This document shows, piece by piece, positions 17,093-23,940 of a stretch of 39,544 nucleotides of DNA. Under the pieces are notes generated by a model. The model worked only from the letters and a program-made list of their open reading frames with translations, searched no databases and was not told the origin of the DNA. The position numbers and the translations under genes were made by a program. The stretch is from NCBI GenBank assembly GCA_031285925.1, contig JAITVG010000066.1, positions 1-39,544 of the forward strand, given 5' to 3'. Position 1 is the first letter of the stretch. Each line of letters opens with the position of its first letter. This DNA comes from Tannerellaceae bacterium (GTDB lineage Bacteria; Bacteroidota; Bacteroidia; Bacteroidales; Tannerellaceae).

Positions 17093-18028
17093 TCATTTTA
17101 TCACGATTTCAACATGCTGTTTAGAGAATGAACTGTCGCCCTGTTGCTCCATCTCCTTTACAGACCAACTGATCGGGGCGGCAAGTTTTAGCACGTTCAG
17201 AATCTGAGTGATCGTTTCCGTGGAGAAAGTCGCATGGATCCGGTAATTGACAGAAGCGTTATTATGGATGCTGAATTCTACATTATAACGGCGTGCAAGT
17301 TGTTTGAGCACTTCTGCCAACGGTGTATTCCGAAAAATCAGTAATCCATCTTTCCATCCTGTTTTCTCTTCTATATTGATCGCCGTTTTTCCAACTTGGC
17401 CTGTTTCTACGTTCAGTTTGGCCATCTCTTCCGGCAAAAGGCTGACCGAATGGCTATTCAGAGTAATATCGACTAATCCGTTGCGCAGAGCTATTTCATA
17501 GATTTTATCGTCATACGTGTTAATATTAAAGGCAGTCCCTTTTGCCGTAATTTTTATTCCGTGGGGAAGTGCAACCTCAAACGGAAAAGCCTTGTTGGTC
17601 TGAACATCGAAAAATGCTTCGCCACTTAATTCAACCTCCCTTTTTTCTCCCGAAAACACGGATGGATAGCGCAGTCGGCTTCCACTATTAAGCCACACCT
17701 CCGAATTGTCGGGCAAGAGAGTTTTGACAACAGAACCCGGGGCAGCGGTAATTTCAGTATAGGCAACGTCGGAAAACAACATTTCGTTTCTCTGGTGAAC
17801 AAACAGATAAAAAAGAATCAACGTACTTGAAAGCAAAGGGATAATCAGGATAGCGGCAACCTTAGAAAAAGTTTGATAGACGGATTGCTTAAGGGATCTC
17901 TTTTTTATTTTCGATAAAGTATTCCTGTAACCTTCCGAAACATCAATACATCTGTTCTCACGAATATCTTCATCCAGAGCTTTCAGTATCTCGATTTTAT
18001 TCAATATGTCATTTTTAGTGTTGCTCAT
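17093..18028 (-). CDS. FecR-family anti-sigma factor
   Basis: The protein (about 311 aa from ATG 18028; an upstream in-frame ATG at 18049 adds seven residues) is an inner-membrane anti-sigma regulator. A cytoplasmic N-terminal helix region is followed by one transmembrane segment (KVAAILIIPLLSSTLILFYLF, about 57-77), the periplasmic FecR domain (TAAPGSVVKTLLPDNSEVWLNSGSRLRYP, GEAFFDV, KGTAFNI), and a C-terminal DUF4974 domain (GLLIFRNTPLAEVLKQLARRYNV). It would receive the signal from the SusC STN domain. Normally an ECF sigma gene precedes it, but none does here; the gap to the divergent cutC has no reading frame for one. Its partner must be elsewhere. Confidence 0.93.
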   Translation of the reverse strand: MSNTKNDILNKIEILKALDEDIRENRCIDVSEGYRNTLSKIKKRSLKQSVYQTFSKVAAILIIPLLSSTLILFYLFVHQRNEMLFSDVAYTEITAAPGSVVKTLLPDNSEVWLNSGSRLRYPSVFSGEKREVELSGEAFFDVQTNKAFPFEVALPHGIKITAKGTAFNINTYDDKIYEIALRNGLVDITLNSHSVSLLPEEMAKLNVETGQVGKTAINIEEKTGWKDGLLIFRNTPLAEVLKQLARRYNVEFSIHNNASVNYRIHATFSTETITQILNVLKLAAPISWSVKEMEQQGDSSFSKQHVEIVIK

Positions 18029-18157
18029 GTTATTTCTTGAAAACAGCATTTATAACATACACACAAACTTTCATGATTTGCGACACTTTTTTGCCAACTT
18101 ATTTTTGCACGTTACTTAACCTGCATTATTCATACTCTTATCGGGGCAGTTAGTCGG

Positions 18158-18185
18158 CGAAATATTAATATTTCGTCTAACTTTG
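18158..18185 (+). promoter_or_regulatory. cutC promoter with 18-bp perfect palindrome
   Basis: CGAAATATTAATATTTCG (18158-18175) is a perfect 18-bp palindrome lying just upstream of a -7 box TAACTTTG (18178-18185). Such a position is typical of an operator for a dimeric repressor. The half-site AATATTTCG recurs near 22159-22168 upstream of the NhaC gene. The transcription start would be near 18192, leaving a leader of about 36 nt before cutC. Confidence 0.6.
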
Positions 18186-18227
18186 ACGATCAAGCCGATA
18201 TTAGCAAATTAATGTAAGAACTTATAT

Positions 18228-19034
18228 ATGAAACGAACGGTAGAAATCTGTGCCAACTCGGCACAAAGCTGTGTGGAAGCGGAAGCGGGAGGGGCAAAAC
18301 GGGTAGAACTGTGCGCAGCAATCCCCGAAGGAGGAACAACGCCAAGCTACGGCGAAATAAAAACAGCGCAGGAATTAACGCGCACGATCGACATCCATGT
18401 GATTATCCGCCCGCGCGGAGGTGATTTTCTATATACGGAGGCGGAAGTTCAAGCGATGTTGCATGATATTGAACTGTGCAGGCAACTGAAAGTGCATGGC
18501 GTCGTGTTCGGATGCCTGACCGGAGAGGGGGATGTAGACACTGCGCTGTTGCGGCGCTTAGTGGCGGCGGCGCGGCCTTTGTCGGTCACTTTCCACCGGG
18601 CTTTCGACGTATGCCGCGATCCTTTCCTTGCTTTGGAACAAATCATCGAAGCCGGATGCGACCGTATTCTGACTTCCGGCCAACAGCCTAATGCCGAACA
18701 GGGTATTCCCCTCATCGCCGAACTGGTAAAAAAAGCAGCCGGACGGATTATCATCATGCCGGGATGCGGAGTACGCGAAAACAATATCGCCCGTATCGAA
18801 GCGGAAACCGGAGCAACGGAGTTTCATACATCCGCCCGCAGCACCGTTTACAGCCAAATGGAATACCGCAACGAGAATGTGCCGATGGGAAGCAGCGCCG
18901 TTTCCTCCGAATTTGAAACCGTCCGGACAGACCGGGAGAAGGTAAAGCGGCTTATTACAATATCTTGCAAAAACAGCAATTATTGCAATCATATCTGCAA
19001 TAATCCGCAAAAAACACACTTATTAAAGTTATGA
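18228..19034 (+). CDS. cutC: CutC family protein (copper homeostasis, TIM barrel)
   Basis: The 268-aa cytoplasmic protein matches CutC across its length: VEICANSAQSCVEAEAGGAKRVELC at the N-terminus, PRGGDFLYTEAE, VHGVVFGCLTGEGDVD, FHRAFDV, and MPGCGVRENNI. CutC was named for copper tolerance, but its biochemical activity is unsettled. The last 24 residues (from ISCKN, with several Cys and Asn) do not look like the usual family end and coincide with a short inverted repeat TTATTGCA/TGCAATAA (18980-18987, 18996-19003), so the tail may be a recent extension. It has its own promoter and a terminator 107 bp downstream. Confidence 0.95.
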   Translation: MKRTVEICANSAQSCVEAEAGGAKRVELCAAIPEGGTTPSYGEIKTAQELTRTIDIHVIIRPRGGDFLYTEAEVQAMLHDIELCRQLKVHGVVFGCLTGEGDVDTALLRRLVAAARPLSVTFHRAFDVCRDPFLALEQIIEAGCDRILTSGQQPNAEQGIPLIAELVKKAAGRIIIMPGCGVRENNIARIEAETGATEFHTSARSTVYSQMEYRNENVPMGSSAVSSEFETVRTDREKVKRLITISCKNSNYCNHICNNPQKTHLLKL

Positions 19035-19141
19035 TTTATATTTTACATGTATGTACCACAACAGCATGAATGCCTGCTTTTTTTACGCTTATCTCCTGCC
19101 TGCTCACAAATTGTAAACACTTTTCACCCCCAAAAAGGCAT

Positions 19142-19168
19142 AAAAAAAGCCCCTTTCGGGGCGTTTTT
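19142..19168. terminator. Bidirectional intrinsic terminator
   Basis: GCCCC (19149-19153) pairs with GGGGC (19158-19162) around TTTC, preceded by seven A and followed by GTTTTT. It can terminate cutC from the left and the ThuA-like gene from the right. Confidence 0.85.
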
Positions 19169-19183
19169 CAGAGAAGGAAAAAG

Positions 19184-19275
19184 GCTGTTAAACAGCTTGA
19201 ATCCGTTGTTTAACGCAGATACCCCCGCTGTTAAACAGCAAGGGGTATCGGAGTGCACACGGGGCGCAGCCGTGT
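19184..19275. repeat. Cluster of small palindromes (GCTGTTAAACAGC)
   Basis: The near-palindrome GCTGTTAAACAGC occurs at 19184-19196 and 19227-19239, and the second copy is enclosed by a stem GATACCCC (19218-19225) / GGGGTATC (19242-19249). A third stem ACACGG/CCGTGT lies near 19257-19275 and is followed by another TTTAACAAC. All sit between the convergent cutC and ThuA-like genes. They may assist termination from the minus-strand gene; function is unknown. Confidence 0.55.
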
Positions 19276-19294
19276 TTAACAACTTTACAGATTC

Positions 19295-20206
19295 TTATTT
19301 ATACTGCTTACGATCGCTTGCAGTCGTTTCCGCGGGGAAGTCTTTGGGAACTTTCTGTTTTACCTTTCCCGTAGCAGCCCATTCGGCACCCCGAAGGAGA
19401 GTTACCTGAAAGCCGGCACATTGCATTGCGGGGTTGTCTTCCACCGTTGCGCCCGCATGTCCCAGCATCGTATGGAATATCCGGGCTTTTCCGTAGTTCA
19501 CGGTGAAAAGAAGCGGTTCTTCCCTGCCCGAACCTCCGGTTTCCTTGTCCGAATAAGCAGTATAAAGAAGATTCGCTATATCGCCGGGGCCGCGCATACG
19601 GTCGTAGAGTTCATCCTTGCCGTGCAGCCATTTCAAAGGTAAACCTTTAGTTATCGGATGGCTCATGTCGCGCCCGTTCAACACATACGTGTGCTGCTTG
19701 CCGTGAGAACCGCCTACTCCCGGAGAACTATCCTTCACCAGCCGGCCGTTTTGCCAGTAAACGTAAGGGCCCGACTTCTCATTTCTTCCTTCCCATCCGC
19801 CAAGTGCGATAATCTTATTATAGGCTTCCCAACCCGAAAAGGCATTGTCGGCCGCATGATACACAACAACTCCTCCTCCGTTTTCCACAAAAGAGAGAAA
19901 ACGGCGGTTTGTTTCCTCCGGCCATGCGTCGCCATTATAGTCTAATATAACTAACTGATAGGATGAGAAATCGAGAATAAACCCCGACATATCCTTTCCC
20001 TTTTCCGGCGAAACGGCAAAATCAACGGAGAATAATCCCGAGTTTTCCAGTATCTGCTTAATCACTACATGGCTCACCTGCCAGTTGTGATTGTTTTGTC
20101 CGGTTATCAGCAACGTTTTAACCGGCTTCGCGGCGGAGAGGGTAAATGCAAATAAACAGGATAAAGCAACGAATGCCGGCCTTCGGAAAGATAGTATCTG
20201 TTTCAT
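19295..20206 (-). CDS. ThuA-like domain protein, secreted
   Basis: The protein is about 303 aa from ATG 20206, chosen because it opens a clean signal peptide (MKQILSFRRPAFVALSCLFAFTLSAA); the longer frame upstream would run through the promoter. The rest is a ThuA (trehalose utilisation, glutamine amidotransferase-like) fold: VKTLLITGQNNHNW, FVENGGGVVVYHAADNAF, GKQHTYVL, SHPITKGLP, and FHTMLGHAG. Family members are linked to sugar metabolism but the reaction is not established. The C-terminal motifs AGFQVTLLRGAEWAATGKV are typical. It is divergent from the outer-membrane protein gene. Confidence 0.9.
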   Translation of the reverse strand: MKQILSFRRPAFVALSCLFAFTLSAAKPVKTLLITGQNNHNWQVSHVVIKQILENSGLFSVDFAVSPEKGKDMSGFILDFSSYQLVILDYNGDAWPEETNRRFLSFVENGGGVVVYHAADNAFSGWEAYNKIIALGGWEGRNEKSGPYVYWQNGRLVKDSSPGVGGSHGKQHTYVLNGRDMSHPITKGLPLKWLHGKDELYDRMRGPGDIANLLYTAYSDKETGGSGREEPLLFTVNYGKARIFHTMLGHAGATVEDNPAMQCAGFQVTLLRGAEWAATGKVKQKVPKDFPAETTASDRKQYK

Positions 20207-20241
20207 AACAATAAAATTAAATGGATTAAGTTTCATTTTGG

Positions 20242-20277
20242 CAAATGTATGAAAATCAATTGAAATATCTACTTTTG
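20242..20277. promoter_or_regulatory. Divergent promoter pair
   Basis: A minus-strand -7 box TACATTTG (20242-20249) serves the ThuA-like gene, and a plus-strand -7 box TACTTTTG (20270-20277) serves the outer-membrane protein gene. The two are 20 bp apart, so one regulator could control both. No clear -33 boxes are seen. Confidence 0.55.
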
Positions 20278-20301
20278 TTTCATAAAGAAAAAAGGCTGTC
20301 C

Positions 20302-21162
20302 ATGAAAACAAAATACCGGTACCTGATTCTCATTGCACTGCTCACTTTCCCCTCTTTCCATATTCACGCTCAAGCGTGGAGAGATAAAATGAAGGAACTG
20401 ATCTATACCCCCCGCTATTTTGGGCCGAATGCGTTTCCGATTCCCGAATTGCGCAACGGAAAAGCGGCTTCACGCTACGAAGTGGAAGCGCGGGGCGAAT
20501 ATCATTATTTCGATGGAGATAAAACAAAGAACCTCTACACCCGGGTACAGCTTCCGCTTGTTAAGGGGCGCGCCGGTGTGGAAGTGAGTATACGTTTGTA
20601 TGAAGAATATAAAATGACCGCCGAGGTTGTGGAAGAACGTCATGCAGTAGCCCCCGAAAGCCCGATCGTATGCCACGGGGATGTGATTGTCAGTTCGTTT
20701 TTTCAACTGCTCAAGAATCCGAAATGGTTGGATGCCTTAGTTACGATCAACCTGAAAACGGCGAGCGGAGGACGTGTTTGCGATGCGCGTTATACCGATG
20801 CGGTGACTTACTGGTTCGACTTGAATGTGGGAAGAAACCTGTATGAATCGCCCAACCGGCAGTTCAGTCTGCGCCTGCAAGCCTTGGCCGGTTTCTATTG
20901 CTGGATGACTAACGATTTGGTTCACCGCCAGAACGATGCCATCTCCTACGGAGCAGGGTTGAGCGCCGTATACCGGAACCTGTCACTCGATTCCGACTTC
21001 GGAGGTTTCTACGGATACAAATCCAACGGCGACAACCCGATGGTATTACGGAATAACCTGCGCTTTGAATACAAAAAGAATATCCTTTCGCTACGCTACC
21101 ACTTGGGGATTAAAGATAATCTGTACGACAGTGTGTCGCTGGGATACATCCGCTGTTTTTGA
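20302..21162 (+). CDS. Predicted outer-membrane beta-barrel protein, unknown function
   Basis: The 286-aa protein starts at ATG 20302, after a purine-rich site (AAAAAAGG), and has a signal peptide (MKTKYRYLILIALLTFPSFHIHAQ). I do not recognise a named family. The mature sequence has alternating amphipathic strands (LYTRVQLPLVKGRAGVEVSIRLYEEYKM, QFSLRLQALAGFYCWMT, NLRFEYKKNILSLRYHLGI) and ends in aromatic GYIRCF, a typical outer-membrane barrel end. It is likely a small porin-like or structural barrel. It converges on argB with nine bases between the stop codons. Confidence 0.7.
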   Translation: MKTKYRYLILIALLTFPSFHIHAQAWRDKMKELIYTPRYFGPNAFPIPELRNGKAASRYEVEARGEYHYFDGDKTKNLYTRVQLPLVKGRAGVEVSIRLYEEYKMTAEVVEERHAVAPESPIVCHGDVIVSSFFQLLKNPKWLDALVTINLKTASGGRVCDARYTDAVTYWFDLNVGRNLYESPNRQFSLRLQALAGFYCWMTNDLVHRQNDAISYGAGLSAVYRNLSLDSDFGGFYGYKSNGDNPMVLRNNLRFEYKKNILSLRYHLGIKDNLYDSVSLGYIRCF

Positions 21163-21171
21163 AGTATTGCT

Positions 21172-21942
21172 TCACCTGACTTTCGTCCCGGTATTTTTGT
21201 GAATATCTGAGGCTTGAGTGATTACTACCTCTTTCACTCCTGCTTCTATTGTCTGAAAAGCATTTTCCAACTTGGGAATCATTCCGCCACGGATTACTCC
21301 ATTTTTTACATGGTTAAGAAAGGTTTCCCTGTCGATCTCCGGGATTACGCTGTTATCGTCTTCCTCGTCCATCAGAACTCCCTTTTTCTCAAAACAAAAC
21401 ATTAACGTAACTTCAAAATGTTTTGCCAGGGCTTTTGCCGCCTCTCCCGCAATGGTATCGGCATTGGTATTCAGTAGAGAACCCTTTTTATCATGCGTCA
21501 ATGGAGCTAATACAGGCGCTACTCCCTGACGGATCAAAGAGGCAAGCAGGCCGGCGTTCACCTCTTTCACATCGCCCACATAGCCATAATCAACCGTTTC
21601 CACCGGACGTTTATCCGAACGCATCAGGTTCATATCCGCACCGGTCAGTCCCAAGGCATTAACACCCAAGGCCTGCAAGCCGGCTACTATATTTTTATTC
21701 ACCAATCCTCCGTAAACCATCGTAACCACTTTCAGGGTTTCCGCATCCGTAATCCGGCGGCCATCCACCATCTTGCTTTCGATTCCCAGGCGGGTAGCCA
21801 GTTTTGTAGCCGAGCGTCCTCCGCCGTGCACTAACGCTTTATGCCCCTCAATCATGGAGAAATCCTTTAAAAACTGCTGAAGCGTTGCTTCTTCCTCCAC
21901 TATTTTACCTCCAACTTTCACTAAAGTAAGTTTCTCTTTCAT
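21172..21942 (-). CDS. argB: Acetylglutamate (or succinylglutamate) kinase
   Basis: The 256-aa cytoplasmic enzyme phosphorylates N-acylglutamate in arginine synthesis. Amino-acid-kinase motifs are present: TLVKVGGKIVE, ALVHGGGRSATKLA, ALGLTGADMNL, LNTNADTIAGEAAKAL and GVIRGGMIPKLENA. Length fits the short, E. coli-like class without the N-terminal arginine-sensing extension. In Bacteroides the pathway is reported to use N-succinyl intermediates, so the substrate may be N-succinylglutamate; sequence alone does not decide. It stands alone, with a minus-strand -7 box TACCTTTG at 21977-21984, about 35 bp upstream of the start. Confidence 0.95.
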   Translation of the reverse strand: MKEKLTLVKVGGKIVEEEATLQQFLKDFSMIEGHKALVHGGGRSATKLATRLGIESKMVDGRRITDAETLKVVTMVYGGLVNKNIVAGLQALGVNALGLTGADMNLMRSDKRPVETVDYGYVGDVKEVNAGLLASLIRQGVAPVLAPLTHDKKGSLLNTNADTIAGEAAKALAKHFEVTLMFCFEKKGVLMDEEDDNSVIPEIDRETFLNHVKNGVIRGGMIPKLENAFQTIEAGVKEVVITQASDIHKNTGTKVR

Positions 21943-21976
21943 TCTTTTATTGTTTGTTTAGTACTTTTCTCATGAG

Positions 21977-21984
21977 CAAAGGTA
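21977..21984 (-). promoter_or_regulatory. argB -7 promoter box
   Basis: CAAAGGTA on the plus strand reads TACCTTTG on the minus strand, matching TAnnTTTG. No convincing -33 box is seen. Confidence 0.55.
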
Positions 21985-22036
21985 AATCAAAAATATAGGT
22001 GAAATATTAAATGGAGGTGTTCTTTGGGTAAAAATG

Positions 22037-22139
22037 GTATAGGTACTACGAGCGCGTACTACCTATAGTACGGCGCCGTTGTATAGGTACTACGCGCTCG
22101 TACTATATATAGAAACACTTTTTCACATTTCGCAATGCG
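22037..22139. repeat. Triple-hairpin palindromic element, copy 2
   Basis: This 103-bp copy has the same order of parts as 7635-7737 (GTATAGGTA, TACTACCTATA, CGGCGCCG, TACTATATATAG, AAACACTTTTT, CATTTCG.AATGCG). It lacks the 26-bp terminal inverted repeats, so the hairpin core exists independently of the MITE-like element. It lies in the 357-bp divergent gap between argB and the NhaC gene. That gap otherwise holds only the promoters. Confidence 0.8.
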
Positions 22140-22230
22140 CTGTGTGTGTTAGGGTTATTAATATTTCGCCAAAATCATTCTTCAGACAGGAATCCCGGTT
22201 CGGACAATATCATCTTTCAACTGAAAATCG

Positions 22231-22238
22231 TAGCTTTG
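22231..22238 (+). promoter_or_regulatory. nhaC -7 promoter box
   Basis: TAGCTTTG matches TAnnTTTG and is followed by G+A-rich leader sequence to the start codon at 22300. An AATATTTCG half-site like that of the cutC palindrome lies about 65 bp upstream. Confidence 0.55.
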
Positions 22239-22299
22239 CGGAAAGGATTTAAAAACGGAAGTATTATGACCGAATTGATATTTAAAACAACAATCTCAA

Positions 22300-23769
22300 A
22301 TGGAAGATAACTCCTGCCGCCTGCCTTCTCCGTGGCTTTCATTGATTCCGCTGGCGGTACTGGTGGTGCTGCTGTTCTTTACGATCAGCGTTTTCGGTGC
22401 GGATGCGCTGAGCGGAGCAAGCCAGATTGTGTTGCTGACGACAACGGCCGTGGCCTCTTTCATCGCGATGGCTTTTTGCGGGGTAAAATGGAAAAAGATA
22501 GAGGCGGCGATCTGCGAAAATATTCTCGGCGTATCGACGGCGCTGCTCATACTGCTGCTGATTGGGGCACTGGCGGGTAGCTGGATGGTGAGCGGCGTAG
22601 TTCCCACCTTAATATATTATGGTATGCAAATCCTGCATCCGAATTTCTTCCTTGCATCCTGCTGCGTGATCTGTTCGATTGTATCGGTAATGACGGGGAG
22701 TTCGTGGACAACCGTCGCCACGATCGGTATTGCTCTGATGGGGATCGGCGAGGCGCAGGGCTTCTCCACGGGATGGATTGCGGGAGCGATTATTTCGGGC
22801 GCCTATTTCGGCGACAAGGTGTCGCCGCTTTCCGATACGACGGTGCTGGCTTCGTCGGTCACCGGCACACCCCTGTTTACGCACATACGCTTCCTGATGT
22901 ACACCACCGTTCCGTCGCTCCTGATCACGCTTCTGATCTTCACCCTGTCCGGCTTCAACCACGAAGGGGCAAACAGCGCGCAGATCGCGGCCTATTCTTC
23001 CGCGCTCCGGGAGCATTTCAATATTTCCCTCTGGCTTCTTCTCGTTCCCGCGATTACCGGAGCGATGATTGCCGGGAAAGTGCCATCGCTGATCACGCTG
23101 TTCGTCTCGGCGGCGCTGGGGGCAGTGTTCGCCGTCCTGTTCCAGCCCCACCTGTTGCAGGAGATTGCGGGAGCTGCCGAACAGGGGCTTTCGGCCAACT
23201 TCAAGGGAGTGTTGCTCTCGCTCTGCGGAAGCACCGGGATTGAAACGGGGAATGTTGAACTGAACGATCTGGTCGCTACCCGCGGAATGGCCGGGATGAT
23301 GGATACGATCTGGCTGATCCTGTGCGCCATGTGTTTCGGAGGCGCCATGACCGCAAGCCGGATGCTTGAAAGTCTGACCGGCCGGCTGAAACGTTTCATG
23401 AAGAAGCGGTTGGGAACGGTATCTTCCACCGTTGCTTCCGGCCTGTTGCTGAATATCTGCACGGCCGACCAGTATATTTCGATCATCCTTACGGGAGACA
23501 TGTTTCGGGAGGTATACGAAAAGAACGGTTACGAAAGCCGCCTGTTGAGCCGTTCGGTAGAAGATTCGGTCACGGTTACGTCCGTGCTGATCCCCTGGAA
23601 TACCTGCGGGATGACGCAGGCTACTATTCTGGGCGTAGCCACACTGACTTATCTGCCTTATTGTTTTTTCAACCTGATCAGCCCGCTGATGAGTATAATA
23701 GTGGCAGGGGTGGGACCCCACCAACCTCCCCCGAAGGGGAGGCTAAAGACAGTGGAAGAAAAGAATTAA
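22300..23769 (+). CDS. nhaC: NhaC-family Na+/H+ antiporter
   Basis: The 489-aa inner-membrane protein has about 11-12 hydrophobic helices and NhaC signatures: MTGSSWTTVATIGIALMGIG, ISGAYFGDKVSPLSDTTVLASSVTGT, and near the end ICTADQYISIILTGDMF and VTSVLIPWNTCGMTQATILGVAT. It exchanges sodium for protons. The last 20 residues (AGVGPHQPPPKGRLKTVEEKN) do not belong to the transporter fold: they are encoded by a palindromic repeat (23709-23742) that appears to have inserted at the 3' end. The next gene, a symporter, follows after 171 bp that hold a 22-bp repeat array. Substrate could also be a malate/lactate or other cation pair, as NhaC relatives vary. Confidence 0.92.
   Translation: MEDNSCRLPSPWLSLIPLAVLVVLLFFTISVFGADALSGASQIVLLTTTAVASFIAMAFCGVKWKKIEAAICENILGVSTALLILLLIGALAGSWMVSGVVPTLIYYGMQILHPNFFLASCCVICSIVSVMTGSSWTTVATIGIALMGIGEAQGFSTGWIAGAIISGAYFGDKVSPLSDTTVLASSVTGTPLFTHIRFLMYTTVPSLLITLLIFTLSGFNHEGANSAQIAAYSSALREHFNISLWLLLVPAITGAMIAGKVPSLITLFVSAALGAVFAVLFQPHLLQEIAGAAEQGLSANFKGVLLSLCGSTGIETGNVELNDLVATRGMAGMMDTIWLILCAMCFGGAMTASRMLESLTGRLKRFMKKRLGTVSSTVASGLLLNICTADQYISIILTGDMFREVYEKNGYESRLLSRSVEDSVTVTSVLIPWNTCGMTQATILGVATLTYLPYCFFNLISPLMSIIVAGVGPHQPPPKGRLKTVEEKN
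23709..23742. repeat. Palindromic repeat embedded in the 3' end of nhaC
   Basis: GGTGGG/CCCACC (23709-23714 with 23717-23722) is followed by CCTCCCC (23725-23731), loop CGAA, GGGGAGG (23736-23742). The second stem is strong. Such 'cctcccccgaaggggagg' units are, from memory, a common dispersed repeat in Bacteroidota genomes. Here it is translated as part of the antiporter tail. Confidence 0.65.
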
Positions 23770-23808
23770 GGTATGGGAAAATTTGCAATTTGTGAGCGCA
23801 AAAATTAT

Positions 23809-23918
23809 CACATGTCGAATCAAAATTTTCCACATGAGAGAAATATTTTTTCCACATGTGGCGACAAAACTCCCCACATGAGGAAAATTTTGCTGCCACA
23901 TGAGAGAATTTTAAACAC
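23809..23918. repeat. Five-unit array at exact 22-bp period, core CACATG
   Basis: CACATG starts at 23809, 23831, 23853, 23875 and 23897, every interval exactly 22 bp. Units share CACATG(A/T)GNG and a following AT-rich stretch with runs of T or A; the rest varies. The array fills the nhaC-to-symporter gap and ends 22 bp before the symporter start. Because the period is close to two helical turns, all cores face the same side of the DNA. No promoter box is obvious inside it. Confidence 0.85.
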
Positions 23919-23940
23919 AATAAGATAGAAGAATCTGATC

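Noticed and set aside
18050..18227. Hidden ECF sigma factor gene upstream of fecR
   Set aside because: The gap is too short and no frame shows sigma regions 2 or 4.
22609..23724. Long minus-strand open frame (371 aa) opposite nhaC
   Set aside because: It is rich in Arg, Gln, His and Gly with no recognisable domain, and lies wholly antisense to a convincing transporter gene. It is a codon-bias shadow.
23678..23920. Minus-strand frame of 80 aa with repeated SHV/CGEF-like words
   Set aside because: The words come from translating the 22-bp CACATG array and the nhaC palindrome; 22 is not a multiple of three, so no protein repeat is selected.
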